Part shown: piece by piece, positions 16,741 to 26,410 of the stretch
How the letters are laid out: every line of letters begins with the position of its first letter
How positions within the stretch are numbered: position 1 is the first letter of the stretch
Source of the DNA: an uncultured Acetatifactor sp.
GTDB taxonomy: Bacteria > Bacillota > Clostridia > Lachnospirales > Lachnospiraceae
Direction of reading: 5' to 3'
Length of the DNA stretch: 38,702 nt
Assembly: GCA_910588225.1 (NCBI GenBank)
Contig: CAJUQT010000041.1
Location: forward strand, 1 to 38,702
Notes under the pieces: model-generated
What the model saw: the letters and a program-made list of their open reading frames with translations, nothing else
What the model was told of the DNA's origin: nothing
Database searches by the model: none
Made by a program: the position numbers and the translations under genes

Positions 16741-18870
16741 CTATCCATTCTCAAGTATCACCTGTGTACCTTCCTCTTCGCACTCTGTCTGTACCTGTCC
16801 GTCATATCCATGTACGAAGATTTTCCAGACTCTCTTTTCAGGCTTGTTCTCATACCCTCCTTCCCGCCTGCCGATAGAGACAAGTACGTTTCCCTCCCGT
16901 TCCTGACAGCGAATCAACGTCCTGCAGGAAACTTGTGTCCGATAATCCAGACTCATACCGTCATCCTCTCTAAACAGATATTCCGTATCTCCTCCGGGAT
17001 AGAAATGAAGCGCTATCTCCTCGTCGGAATACTGTGTGGTATAATCTCTGTCCCGCCACTGTGGGATGACGGCTCCCTTTTTGATCAGCATTGCTCCGCC
17101 CTTTCCTTCGGGCGGTGTATAGGAATCTATAAGATAAGGACCTGTGTATTCCTCTCCCGTCCAGTAGTCGATCCATTTTCCCTCCGGCAGATAGAGCCTG
17201 TCTGTAAAGGCCGACAGCAAAATGAATTCTCCCAGCATATACTGATTTGCCAGTTCCCTGCATTCCATATCCTCCTGAAAAGCAAGGGGCATGGGTCTGA
17301 TCATGGGAATGCCGGTCTCGCTGCACTCTATGGCTGCCGAATAGATATAGGGCAGCAGCCGATACCTGAGTCTGGCATAATCAGTATAAATCTTTTCGTT
17401 TTCCTCTCCCGCGTACCAGGGCTGGCTGCAGCCCTGCCAGGCATTGTGATGGGCCCAGGGGGCAAGCATGGCGAAATGAATTGCCTCGGGACAGTAGATA
17501 TCCATGTCCACCGTGGTATTCATAAAACCCGACATGGCAAGATTCTGCATCCAGACCATCCCTCCCAGAAGTCCGCCGTTATCTCCGGTGGTAGCAGCTC
17601 CCCAGTGCTGCTGGCCGCTGTAACCTCCGCAGTAATGGATAAAGGGGCGCCTGTTCATCTGCTCCGCGAAACCTTCGTGCATCTGTTTCATCACCAGCAC
17701 CTGAGAGATATTGTGCATGGCAAGCTCGGTTTCCCAGTTGGTACAGACCCTGTTGGAATCTATGCGCATCAGCATATCCGCCGGATCCAGCTTAAAGCCG
17801 TCCGCCCCGTCATCCACAAAAGGTTTCACATGGTCATACCATGACCGCAGCCTGCTCTCTCCCCCTGCAAGTCCTTCCTCGTGGTCGCACAGATCATAAT
17901 TCATACATAGCCACAGTACCATATGAAACCCAAATCTGCGCAGAACCGAGGGAAATGTGCACGGATACTCTCTGGAGCGCATCCAGCTGTCCATATGAAA
18001 TTTCTCCAGATTCCATTTCTTCTCAAAGGAATAGTCATAGAATTTTGCCATCCAGCCCGGCTCGAGACTTACATTGTCACAGGGAATATGCTTTTCCCGG
18101 AACTTCATCAGGTCATTCAGAATTTCGAACTGATTCTGATGAATCGGCGCAACATAGGTCAGACCATACGCCCATCTGGGCAGCAGCATGCTCTTCCCTG
18201 TGAGCTGTGTGTAGCCCCTTACAATATCCTTCATGCTGTCTCCGTAAAGGACAATGAGGTCAAGCTCATCCCTGTTGCCCAGGACCGTCAGCCTTCCCTT
18301 CGCGTGATCGTCGATATCCACGAAATGTCTGTCCTGGACACACAGAAACAGTCCCCAGTTTCTGCTGCTGATCACCAGGGGAATCACTATCTCGTCAAAC
18401 TGGTATACCGCCCAGTTCTGATAGGAACCTCCCCTGAGCTGGATTCCGTCACGCTTTGCCTCTCCCAGACCGTAAAAGCATTCGTCCTCATCCAGAAAAA
18501 AGCTGATGCCGAATTTCCGGTCAGAGTCCCACCCGTCCGCCTCTTCGCCTGCCTCCAGCCTCTCATCTCCCGGCCGTCCTTCTATTTTCACCTTCATGGG
18601 TATGGTATCGGAAAATTTCCGAAGCTGATACGCCATCTCCTCTCTCCAGAATCGGTCGTCCTCTTCCGGGCGGACCTCAAAGGCAATACGTCTGCTGTCC
18701 GGCAGCACCAAGGCATTCTCCTCCAGCGACACGCCCTCCGCCGGCCCGGCTTCCGGCAGATGCAGGATACCATACTTCTCCAGATAGCTTTGCGGCATCA
18801 CAGGCCGCCTGCTGATGCGTATCATTCCGTTTTTCAGGGATGTAACTGTAAATTCTTTATTCTGTCTCAT
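16741..18870 (-). CDS. Glycoside hydrolase family 31, divergent member (alpha-glycosidase)
   Basis: A 709-residue enzyme with an N-terminal beta-sandwich, a TIM barrel (about 230-560) and C-terminal beta domains. GADGFKLDPAD supplies the expected nucleophile Asp362, and TTGDNGG the acid/base Asp430. Both catalytic blocks are recognisable but differ from the common alpha-glucosidase motifs (GxWxDMNE; W.GDN), and the conserved G-x-DIGGF block is replaced by TTVDMDIYCPEAIHF. This points away from plain alpha-glucosidase, towards alpha-galactosidase, alpha-xylosidase or alpha-GalNAc-type GH31 members. It is intracellular, in mid-operon, with AGGAG before the ATG and 43 bases after the GH28-like gene. 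Confidence 0.88.
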   Translation of the reverse strand: MRQNKEFTVTSLKNGMIRISRRPVMPQSYLEKYGILHLPEAGPAEGVSLEENALVLPDSRRIAFEVRPEEDDRFWREEMAYQLRKFSDTIPMKVKIEGRPGDERLEAGEEADGWDSDRKFGISFFLDEDECFYGLGEAKRDGIQLRGGSYQNWAVYQFDEIVIPLVISSRNWGLFLCVQDRHFVDIDDHAKGRLTVLGNRDELDLIVLYGDSMKDIVRGYTQLTGKSMLLPRWAYGLTYVAPIHQNQFEILNDLMKFREKHIPCDNVSLEPGWMAKFYDYSFEKKWNLEKFHMDSWMRSREYPCTFPSVLRRFGFHMVLWLCMNYDLCDHEEGLAGGESRLRSWYDHVKPFVDDGADGFKLDPADMLMRIDSNRVCTNWETELAMHNISQVLVMKQMHEGFAEQMNRRPFIHYCGGYSGQQHWGAATTGDNGGLLGGMVWMQNLAMSGFMNTTVDMDIYCPEAIHFAMLAPWAHHNAWQGCSQPWYAGEENEKIYTDYARLRYRLLPYIYSAAIECSETGIPMIRPMPLAFQEDMECRELANQYMLGEFILLSAFTDRLYLPEGKWIDYWTGEEYTGPYLIDSYTPPEGKGGAMLIKKGAVIPQWRDRDYTTQYSDEEIALHFYPGGDTEYLFREDDGMSLDYRTQVSCRTLIRCQEREGNVLVSIGRREGGYENKPEKRVWKIFVHGYDGQVQTECEEEGTQVILENG

Positions 18871-18913
18871 AAATCTCCTGTTTCAGTTCGCCGTAGGTGA
18901 CAATTGCGCGAAG

Positions 18914-21277
18914 TCACAGCTTCCGTATGGTTAAATCTTCAAACACCGCTTTACACACTTCATTCTTTACACTGTTTGCATAGGCGAATATTGCCACGTC
19001 CTGTCTCTCTTCCGCCGCCGTCACATGGGCGATATTCGGGTCGCTTGTCCAGTTCTTCTTATCCCTGCTGTAACAGGCCTGGAAGACATTCCCCCTTTTC
19101 ACAATCCGGAGCCAGTAACCATAATTGGTGGGAATACATGTTTTCCTTTCCGTCTCACCGTCCCCGTCTTCATCCGCTCTCCAGATTCCCATGGCACCGT
19201 ACTTCGGGACCATGGTCATGACCACCAGGCTCCTGTCTTCTTCCGCGTGACACATGTCATTGCAGACCAGCAGTCCTGCCGCCGCATACTGACCGGTGAA
19301 ATCCTGGGACATGACGCGGACTGTGGCCTCAAAATCTCCCTGTATTCTTCTGTACATTGCCGCGTACTCGAAAATCCGCAGATATTCCAGCTCCCCTGTA
19401 TCGGAATACAATTTTCCCCCTGCCGTAATCGTAATCTTATCCCCGCTCACCTGATATTTGGAATAAGTGTTGGCTGTGAGATGGAAATTCCAGTCCAGAT
19501 ATCCCGGAATCTGATAGCTGTCCCCTTCCTCATGAGAACACTTTGAATACAGGTATATCTCCTTTTCCTCTCCCGGCATCAGTTCAAAGGCCGCCTCATC
19601 CAGCATTGCGCCATCCTTCTTCAGGCACAGAGAATCCTCAAGCTTCGTTCCTCCGAGATTTCGTGTCCGGAGAACAAATACAAAGCCCACGGCAGCTTCC
19701 CTGACTTCCACGGAAGGGTCTATCCACAGCTTCCCGGGCGTCTGTATGACCTCAACCTCCCACTCCTTCTCCTCCACGCCGACCCTGCAGACTCCCGGCT
19801 CATACAGTGCACAGGTAGTAAAGGAAATCTCCTTCGTCTCTCCCGTATAAAGCCAGCTGTCCGCCAGGCCGGCCGGGTGCCCGTTTACAGTGACCGGCCT
19901 TCTGAAGTATCCTTCCCCGCCTCTGTTTACCACCCGCAGCTTTCCGGCAAACGGGCTGCCTGCCATCACCTGCATATCCCCCTGTATAAAAGAATACTCC
20001 GGATTCACAGCCTTTGGCATCAGTGCATTCTCCGGCATGTCCGGACCTGCCTCTGCCGCTTCTGTGGCAGCCGCCAGGCAGCCGGTGTCCAGAACAATCC
20101 GCTCCGAATCCCTTCCCTCCACCTTGAGCAGCGGCGCTTTCTGACTGCTCATGGGCCTGTCCACCAGAACCTCCTTACAGTTTTTCAGAGAAATCAGAGG
20201 ATTATATTCCCCTTCCACGTTCCACCCGCTGATGATCACGCCATTGACATATTCCATTTTGATCAGCGGATTCCCGGATGTCAGAACCTGTGAGCCAAAG
20301 GTAATTCCTTTCAATACAATATTCTCAATGGGTGCCCCGGCATATCCCACTATACGGGAAGCCCTTTTCACGCCTTCCAGATGGATATTTTCCAGAGACA
20401 GGTTCCTGATGATGGGTTCCGCCACATCCACCTGGGTAATGTCCGCCAGATATTTACAGTCTTTCGCAAATATATTGGACATCCGCACATTCTCAATCAC
20501 CCGCTCCGGTGTCTCCTTCATGGTAGGCCGCATCAACTGAATACAGCAGACTGCGTTAAAATTCCTGAAGATGCAGTCATGTACTGTGATATTACGGAAA
20601 ATGCCCGCCGAACCGGTACCGATTTTAAAGGCTGGATGTGTCGTGTCCTCCACCACCGTGTTGGACACGATAATATTCTCACTCAGGAAGCCGCAGTCAG
20701 GTCTGGTCTCATAGCGATGCCCTTCGCTCTCATTTTTAATACAGATACAGTCGTCGCCGCTGCCCCTGATATAGACGCCGTCTATCTGTACATTCTGACA
20801 GCAGACCAGATCAATGCTGTCCTTGCGGCTGTCAATCACACTGATTCCCATGAGCTTTACATGGGAACAGCCATTGAAAGTCAACGCCCAGTCCGAAGAA
20901 TTCAGCACCTGCACCTGTTCCATCCGAAGATGCTTTGAATTCCGGAGCACAAGGGTAAACACACCCCTCCCCGGAATCAATCTGCCGTCTATTGCCCCTC
21001 TCCCCTTTATGGTCACGTTTTCTGCTCTTTCTCCCTGCAGAAAAACTGTCTCATGGGGCTCTGTCTTCGCCAGCAGGCTGGCTCCCGTCTCCAGCTCGAG
21101 GGTCACATTACTTTTCAGGGTCAGCCCTGCTGACAGATAGTCCCCCGGGGGAAAATACACCGTTCCGCCTCCCTTTTCATGGCAGGTGTCGATGGCGCTC
21201 TGGATTGCTCCGGTATCGAATATCCGGCCGTCTCCCGCCGCGCCGAACTGCTTTACTGAAAATACACTTTTTTCCAT
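18914..21277 (-). CDS. GH28-like beta-helix glycosidase with C-terminal lectin-like (DUF1349-type) domain
   Basis: A 787-residue protein. The first ~400 residues are a polygalacturonase-type beta helix: the FGAAGDGRIFDTGAIQSAID opening, GTVYFPPGDY, then DSIDLVC and SGDDCICIK, which keep the paired aspartates of GH28. The third GH28 block, normally GHG, reads GTG here. A middle region (about 430-600) looks like Ig-type beta repeats. The last ~170 residues (DFTGQYAAAGLLV, NYGYWLRIVKRG) resemble the concanavalin-like DUF1349 domain. No signal peptide is present. It probably cleaves an uronic-acid or related linkage in imported oligosaccharides, but the missing His makes the activity uncertain. 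A 37-codon remnant of a similar gene lies at 35013-35126. Confidence 0.83.
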   Translation of the reverse strand: MEKSVFSVKQFGAAGDGRIFDTGAIQSAIDTCHEKGGGTVYFPPGDYLSAGLTLKSNVTLELETGASLLAKTEPHETVFLQGERAENVTIKGRGAIDGRLIPGRGVFTLVLRNSKHLRMEQVQVLNSSDWALTFNGCSHVKLMGISVIDSRKDSIDLVCCQNVQIDGVYIRGSGDDCICIKNESEGHRYETRPDCGFLSENIIVSNTVVEDTTHPAFKIGTGSAGIFRNITVHDCIFRNFNAVCCIQLMRPTMKETPERVIENVRMSNIFAKDCKYLADITQVDVAEPIIRNLSLENIHLEGVKRASRIVGYAGAPIENIVLKGITFGSQVLTSGNPLIKMEYVNGVIISGWNVEGEYNPLISLKNCKEVLVDRPMSSQKAPLLKVEGRDSERIVLDTGCLAAATEAAEAGPDMPENALMPKAVNPEYSFIQGDMQVMAGSPFAGKLRVVNRGGEGYFRRPVTVNGHPAGLADSWLYTGETKEISFTTCALYEPGVCRVGVEEKEWEVEVIQTPGKLWIDPSVEVREAAVGFVFVLRTRNLGGTKLEDSLCLKKDGAMLDEAAFELMPGEEKEIYLYSKCSHEEGDSYQIPGYLDWNFHLTANTYSKYQVSGDKITITAGGKLYSDTGELEYLRIFEYAAMYRRIQGDFEATVRVMSQDFTGQYAAAGLLVCNDMCHAEEDRSLVVMTMVPKYGAMGIWRADEDGDGETERKTCIPTNYGYWLRIVKRGNVFQACYSRDKKNWTSDPNIAHVTAAEERQDVAIFAYANSVKNEVCKAVFEDLTIRKL

Positions 21278-21369
21278 TTTATGTCTCCTATATTTAGTTC
21301 CTTAAGTTCACGGGGAGTAATTTTCAGCTGCACAGTGCGCATCTGCAAATTCTCCCGGGCATGGACGCT

Positions 21370-23316
21370 TCATGACTGTTTTGGGTTCCATAAGTTTCGT
21401 GACTGATTCCAGTTCCGTCTCTTTAACTCCCCGTCTTCCACCCAGGCACAGGGGCCTTCCTCTTTCAGGAGAATCTGACGCCCCGCCACCGCTTCCACCG
21501 CGGCAGGAGATATGAATTTATCCGTTCGGCCGATTACTCCGAATCCGTCCTTAACCGGTGCCAGAATGTAGAGCCTGTATTCATCTATGTTCTCCAGCAC
21601 AACCTCCATGGATTCCCGATATCCCAGAATTCTGCACGCTCCGGAAAAGTGCTCGTACACCGCATAAATCCCTTCGGCAAGTCCCTCCACATCTGACGGA
21701 GAAACGGTTCCGTTCACCCTTCCGCCATCCCTGTTCAGATTGAAGACTGCAATCACACCGCTGTCGCCGGTCTGATTCTGAACCTTGAAAATCCTGCCGC
21801 TCACCGCAGGGTCAGAGAACAGGCAGTCTCCGGAGGGCATTCCCGGCCTGTCACAGCGCAGGATTCTGCCGTCCGACAGGATAAGAGGCTCCAGAATCTC
21901 CCTCCTGCTGCGTCCCAGCTGATCGCTGACATAAATCGGACCGCCGCTCACCGCACGCAGCACGCTGTTCTTTACCGCCTGCTCATCATCTGTCCACCAC
22001 ATATCATAGTCACAGTAATACAGCTGCCCCTGAATCAGAGAATTAAAGGTGCACTGCAGGATATGCTTTGTGAACCACTCTCTGTTTTCCGGCAGGAAAT
22101 CGTCGCTGCATCTGACAATGGGACTCATGCTGCGATTCCACATATCCTCGCTGCCTGTCCCCATGCAGTTGATCACTGTACTGCCGAAATGCTCCCCCAC
22201 AGAGGCTTCCATCCCGCTGTGAAATCCTCTGGCCGCCTCTCCCACCGGCGCAAGCCCCCGATAGAATCGTCTGGTCATGGTCTGGTTGTCAATCTTGACG
22301 AAATCTGCCCCACAGCTTCGCAGGAAATCATGAAATGTCTTATAGAACATATATGCCTTTTCGGGCTTATAGTCATGAATGTACCTGCCATCCTCTGTCT
22401 CTGTCAGATATTCCTGAAACGTATGCCAGGCCGGACTTCCCTTTTCGATTCCCCGCCAGTACCCTGTGGTGGGATGCCAGATGCCAACAGCCATATGGAA
22501 TTCCTTAATTCTGTCGATGGTGTGGGAGAGACCCTCCGGAAATCTGACAGGATCTGCCTCATGGGAATACAGACTGCTGCGATGCATCAAATCCACCATC
22601 TGTCTGAAGGAGTCGTACGCTTCGCCCTCAAAATCCTTCACATGAGCCCACATATCATCCAGAATCACCCATTTTACCGGAATCTCCTTCTCCTGAAACT
22701 CCCGGCACTTGTCCAACACGCCCTCCTCGCAGACCCTTATCTGCATGGCGTCCCAGGTACACCATCCCAGATACTCAAATATCTCCGGATAAACCCGCTC
22801 CCTGCGCAGCCTGCATCGGTTGCCCAGAAGCTTTACGGCCCTGCTGAAGCAAAGTTCTGACAGTTGAAAAGGATTCTCTCCCTCAGCATACACAAAAATC
22901 AGCTCCTCGCAGGAAAGCAGCCTGTCATACCAGCTGAACACCCTTGCGCACAGCCCTGTGTCCGTCCCCTTCAGCACACATTTATACTGCTCTCCCACCA
23001 CCGGAAGAATCACCCCGTAAATTCCGTCCTTTTTCTTGTAAATCAGGCCCTGTGTCTCATCCGGCACCTCGGAAAATGCTTTTGCAAAGCAGGGGGCACA
23101 CCAATATTCCGTCAACCGGAATACAGCCATACACATTTCAATCTCACCCTCCGGCTCAATATCCACTTTTATGCCGAAGTCAGGATCCAGCGGCTCCCCG
23201 GAGAGTGCTTTTGTATAAACCGCACTGACTCCGTGGGAAAAGGCTTCCTCCTTCACCCGCACTCTCCCTGCCGGATCCCGGCCGGATATTGTCCTCATCT
23301 CAGGTACCAGTTTCAT
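21370..23316 (-). CDS. GH36 alpha-galactosidase of the raffinose-synthase/SIP1 type
   Basis: A 648-residue enzyme. YLGWCTWDAMQI marks the start of the barrel, WVILDDMW follows, ADFVKIDNQ gives nucleophile Asp343, and RCSDDF gives the acid/base Asp405/406. The stretch YCDYDMWW and GGPIYVSDQLG is characteristic of the plant SIP1/raffinose synthase branch of GH36, whose bacterial members hydrolyse alpha-galactosides or alpha-GalNAc. It is intracellular and sits directly after the GRE1 activase gene in the operon. The start at 23316 has AAGGAG at 23323-23328; the upstream ATG at 23355 is less well supported. Confidence 0.88.
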   Translation of the reverse strand: MKLVPEMRTISGRDPAGRVRVKEEAFSHGVSAVYTKALSGEPLDPDFGIKVDIEPEGEIEMCMAVFRLTEYWCAPCFAKAFSEVPDETQGLIYKKKDGIYGVILPVVGEQYKCVLKGTDTGLCARVFSWYDRLLSCEELIFVYAEGENPFQLSELCFSRAVKLLGNRCRLRRERVYPEIFEYLGWCTWDAMQIRVCEEGVLDKCREFQEKEIPVKWVILDDMWAHVKDFEGEAYDSFRQMVDLMHRSSLYSHEADPVRFPEGLSHTIDRIKEFHMAVGIWHPTTGYWRGIEKGSPAWHTFQEYLTETEDGRYIHDYKPEKAYMFYKTFHDFLRSCGADFVKIDNQTMTRRFYRGLAPVGEAARGFHSGMEASVGEHFGSTVINCMGTGSEDMWNRSMSPIVRCSDDFLPENREWFTKHILQCTFNSLIQGQLYYCDYDMWWTDDEQAVKNSVLRAVSGGPIYVSDQLGRSRREILEPLILSDGRILRCDRPGMPSGDCLFSDPAVSGRIFKVQNQTGDSGVIAVFNLNRDGGRVNGTVSPSDVEGLAEGIYAVYEHFSGACRILGYRESMEVVLENIDEYRLYILAPVKDGFGVIGRTDKFISPAAVEAVAGRQILLKEEGPCAWVEDGELKRRNWNQSRNLWNPKQS

Positions 23317-23380
23317 ATGTGCTCCTTTCCGCGCGCCGCACCGCGTCCGCAACATTCAGTGTTCTGCAGGAACTGTTGTC

Positions 23381-24199
23381 TCATTCTACCAATACCGCAT
23401 TCTGGAAAAAGCGCTCGAACCTTTCCTCTCTGTTCCTGACCTCTCCCAATGGAAACCGCATTCCCAGCATATCATATTTTGCCCCGGCCAGAGGATTATA
23501 TTTCAACAGCTCTACAGGATTGTCTCCTGCAATCTCCGATATCTGAATCAGATTTTCGTCTGTATCCGTAATCCCGGGAATCAGCGGCACACGGAAGAGA
23601 AACTGTTTCCCGCTCTTTTTTAAATACGCAATATTGCGCAGAATCAGCTCGTTATCCGCGCCGGCATACTTCCGGTGCATCTCAGGGTCAGCCAGTTTGA
23701 TATCCTGCATGATCAGGTCAAAATGGTCTATAACTTTCCGGTAGGTTTCCTCCTCTGCATAGCCGCTTGTCTGTATGGCTTTGTGCATGCCGCCCAGCCT
23801 TTTTGCCAAGGCACAGACAAAATCAGCCTGCAGCAGAGGTTCTCCCCCTGAAATGGTCACACCGCCCTGAGCCAGATTAAAAAAGTCGTTGTACTGAATG
23901 ACCATCTCCGCCGTTTCCTTTTCCGTAACACGCTGACCCGAGACAGCAAGGCAGCCGTTGGCGCACGCGTGAATACACCGCTTCCAGGGTCTGCACTCGC
24001 TGTGCCCGCAGGGTAAGAGACAGTTGCCGCAATGGGTACACAGATTCTTCCTGTAGATCAGCTGTGCCCGGGGCTTTAGTCCCTCAGGGTTATGGCACCA
24101 TATACATCTCAGCGGACAGCCCTTCATAAAGACTGTGACCCTCATGCCCGGCCCGTCATGAATGGAAAATTCCTTTATATCAAATATAGTTCCTTCCAT
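23381..24199 (-). CDS. Glycyl radical enzyme activase 1 (radical SAM)
   Basis: A 272-residue radical SAM protein. CPLRCIWCHNPEG provides the C-x3-C-x2-C triad (Cys28, 32, 35) that binds the SAM-cleaving [4Fe-4S] cluster. Between about residues 50 and 85 a ferredoxin-like insert with eight more cysteines (starting LCTHCGNCLLPC) can hold two extra clusters, as in activases of dehydratase-type GREs. TISGGEPLLQ is the SAM-binding GGE block. It installs the glycyl radical on GRE1, whose gene ends only 14 bases upstream. The ribosome site is weak (GGCGGA), suggesting low or translationally coupled expression, as is common for activases. Confidence 0.93.
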   Translation of the reverse strand: MEGTIFDIKEFSIHDGPGMRVTVFMKGCPLRCIWCHNPEGLKPRAQLIYRKNLCTHCGNCLLPCGHSECRPWKRCIHACANGCLAVSGQRVTEKETAEMVIQYNDFFNLAQGGVTISGGEPLLQADFVCALAKRLGGMHKAIQTSGYAEEETYRKVIDHFDLIMQDIKLADPEMHRKYAGADNELILRNIAYLKKSGKQFLFRVPLIPGITDTDENLIQISEIAGDNPVELLKYNPLAGAKYDMLGMRFPLGEVRNREERFERFFQNAVLVE

Positions 24200-24213
24200 T
24201 TCTCTGTCCGCCT

Positions 24214-26205
24214 TTATACTTTATACTGCTGACGCATTATCACATGATCCTGAAAATCTCTGTCCAGCTCTACAAAATATGCGCTCCATCCCCATATTCT
24301 GACCACCAGCTGCCTGTAATTCTCCGGGTGCAGCTGCGCAGCCTTCATTTTTTCCGTGTTCACCGCATTCAGCTGCAGCTGATGCCCGCCCATGGTAATA
24401 TAGGCTTTTACCAGGGCCGCAATCTTTTTCACGTCATCCTCCCCATGGAACATGGAAGCGGCAAATTCCAGGGTGAGCGGTCCTCCGTTGACAGCCCTGG
24501 TAAAATCCGGCCGGGAAAAAGATTTGATCACCGAAAAGGGGCCTTTTATTTTTGTCATGAGGCTGGGGGAAAAATTCGTGCCGAAGGGTTCTCCCTTCCT
24601 CCGCCCATCCGGCGAAGCCCCCATCTCATTGGCGTGCCAGAGATAATACATCGCCGTTCCCGTACCTGCTCTGTACTTTCCCCCCCTGCAGTTGACCCGG
24701 CCCTCCAGCGCGTCCGAGAACATTCCCAGAAGCCTCTCCAGAAGTTCGTTTGTGGACTCTTCATCATTTCCAAGCTTCGGTGCCTCATTCCTCAGCAGCG
24801 CAAGCAGCGTCGGATGATTCTCATAATTGGTATCTACCGCCTGAATCAGCTCTTCCCTGGAGATACGCTTCTCCTCATAGATATATTTCCGAATGGCTGC
24901 AAGAGAATCCACCGCCGTTGCAATCCCCGTGCCATGCAGGCCGAAATTGTTATATTTCCCTCCATCATAGATTCCTCCATCCATCATCACATTCATAAGC
25001 GGTGACGGTACAAACCAGATATCCTTTATCTTATCACAGATCTGATCACACTCAAGCACAATCCTTTTTCGGACAGCCTCCAAAAATTCTTCAAAAGTTT
25101 CGCTTCTGTACAGATCCTCATGCAGGCAGCTGTCAATCACCATTGGAAAGGAAAGCGCTCCGATATTGGCCACATCAGCGCCATTGTATGGTATGATAAA
25201 CTCCCAGCAGGCCGCCACCACATAATTGCGCGCATCCTCCGGTTCATATCCCAGTTTTAAAAGTCCGTCGATCACCACATCGTCATTGGAGTATTGCGGG
25301 AAACCCAGCCCCGCTTTGGTCAGTTCACTGCCTAATTCAAACACCTCAAGCGGTGTGTCCCTGTTCACACGGAGATTAATCTTCGGGTCAATCAGCATCA
25401 GTTCTCTGCTGGCGCGCAGACACAGTGCTGAAAGCAGATTAAATCGCGCCTCCTTCTCTTCATCCGTTCCTCCCAGAACCATGCTCTGACCATTATCTCC
25501 CTGCTGTACACCCACATACAGGTCACTGTCCTTATTAAAGGAGATAAAAAAGTCCTCCAGCAGCTCCAGCGCTGTCTCCTCCGTATAGATTCCCTTCTCC
25601 ATATCCTCCTTCAGATAAGGGTACATGTACTGATCAAAGCGTCCCACCGTAACATGATAATTTCCCTCCAGCCACAGGCTGAAATGCAGAATTCTGAAAA
25701 ACTGAAGAGCTTCAAAAAAGCTACGCGCACCGTGACGGGGAATGTGAGTCAGCGCCTCTGCTATTTCCTTCCTCCCCTGTTTTTCCGCCTCCCGGCAATA
25801 TCTGTCGGAAAGGCTAAAGACGGCATCTATCATTCTCTTCCCGTATTCGTCCGCCTCGTCCCTCAGCGACATAAGCCCCCTGCGGATTGCTTTCTCATAG
25901 TTTGGAGAAAGATTGGACAGATAGCCCTTTTCATGGATAAAATGCTCCCTTCTGATTTGGGCCCATTCTTCTTTCGTAAAGCAGTCCGGCATATTTTTCA
26001 CCGTCCTCATATAGCAGATTCTTTCCTCCGGCAGGAATATTGGAGTTTCCAGAGCGGTCAAAAGCTCAAACCGTCTCGTCATTCTTTCCTTCGGGGAAAG
26101 CCCCTGGCACCTGTATTCCTCACTTATGTCGTTAATCTCGGTAAACTCTTTTCTAAATTCGTGATGTTTATGAGAAGTAATATAGTCAAGCAAAACCTGA
26201 TTCAT
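24214..26205 (-). CDS. Glycyl radical enzyme 1, eliminase-type, substrate unknown
   Basis: A 663-residue PFL-like protein, shorter than most family members (about 750-850). The radical site VVRIWGWSAYF places the glycyl radical at Gly639. The thiyl Cys is Cys333 in AACWEFIIPYNG: a single cysteine followed by x-Glu (Glu335), as in dehydratases and lyases, unlike the Cys-Cys pair of pyruvate formate-lyase. It is the first gene of the nine-gene glycosidase operon, under a LacI-type operator, and is followed by its activase. I start at 26205, with GGAGGT five bases upstream; the ATG at 26253 overlaps the operator. The sugar-operon setting suggests a carbohydrate-derived substrate, which is inference. 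Confidence 0.9.
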   Translation of the reverse strand: MNQVLLDYITSHKHHEFRKEFTEINDISEEYRCQGLSPKERMTRRFELLTALETPIFLPEERICYMRTVKNMPDCFTKEEWAQIRREHFIHEKGYLSNLSPNYEKAIRRGLMSLRDEADEYGKRMIDAVFSLSDRYCREAEKQGRKEIAEALTHIPRHGARSFFEALQFFRILHFSLWLEGNYHVTVGRFDQYMYPYLKEDMEKGIYTEETALELLEDFFISFNKDSDLYVGVQQGDNGQSMVLGGTDEEKEARFNLLSALCLRASRELMLIDPKINLRVNRDTPLEVFELGSELTKAGLGFPQYSNDDVVIDGLLKLGYEPEDARNYVVAACWEFIIPYNGADVANIGALSFPMVIDSCLHEDLYRSETFEEFLEAVRKRIVLECDQICDKIKDIWFVPSPLMNVMMDGGIYDGGKYNNFGLHGTGIATAVDSLAAIRKYIYEEKRISREELIQAVDTNYENHPTLLALLRNEAPKLGNDEESTNELLERLLGMFSDALEGRVNCRGGKYRAGTGTAMYYLWHANEMGASPDGRRKGEPFGTNFSPSLMTKIKGPFSVIKSFSRPDFTRAVNGGPLTLEFAASMFHGEDDVKKIAALVKAYITMGGHQLQLNAVNTEKMKAAQLHPENYRQLVVRIWGWSAYFVELDRDFQDHVIMRQQYKV

Positions 26206-26250
26206 ACAACACCTCCATATCAATAATCTCTCATGCCTCATGGCGCGGTG

Positions 26251-26293
26251 CATTAACGTTAATGTAAATATCTCATATTTCCCCCTCTGTCAA
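26251..26293 (-). promoter_or_regulatory. Promoter and LacI-type operator of the nine-gene operon
   Basis: Minus strand: -35 TTGACA (26288-26293), 17 bases, -10 TATTTA (26265-26270). It is immediately followed by the perfect 14 bp palindrome CATTAACGTTAATG (26251-26264) over the transcription start. The layout and spacer sequence are nearly the same as at 36250-36293. Between here and the GRE2 stop (26294-26410) I see no strong terminator, only a small CCGC-TTTG-GCGG hairpin without a U run, so read-through from the GRE2 unit is possible. Confidence 0.85.
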
Positions 26294-26410
26294 CCCCTTC
26301 ATCCCATTTGCTTTTCTGTGATAACTTCCGCTTTCCTCTGACTTATATGAGTAAATCCACGCTGCTGTAAATGGAAAGCCCCCTCATGCTCCCGCCAAAG
26401 CGGCTGTTCT

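Noticed and set aside
26206..26253. Upstream ATG for GRE1 at 26253
   Set aside because: It overlaps the operator and the predicted transcription start, and has no ribosome site; GGAGGT supports 26205.
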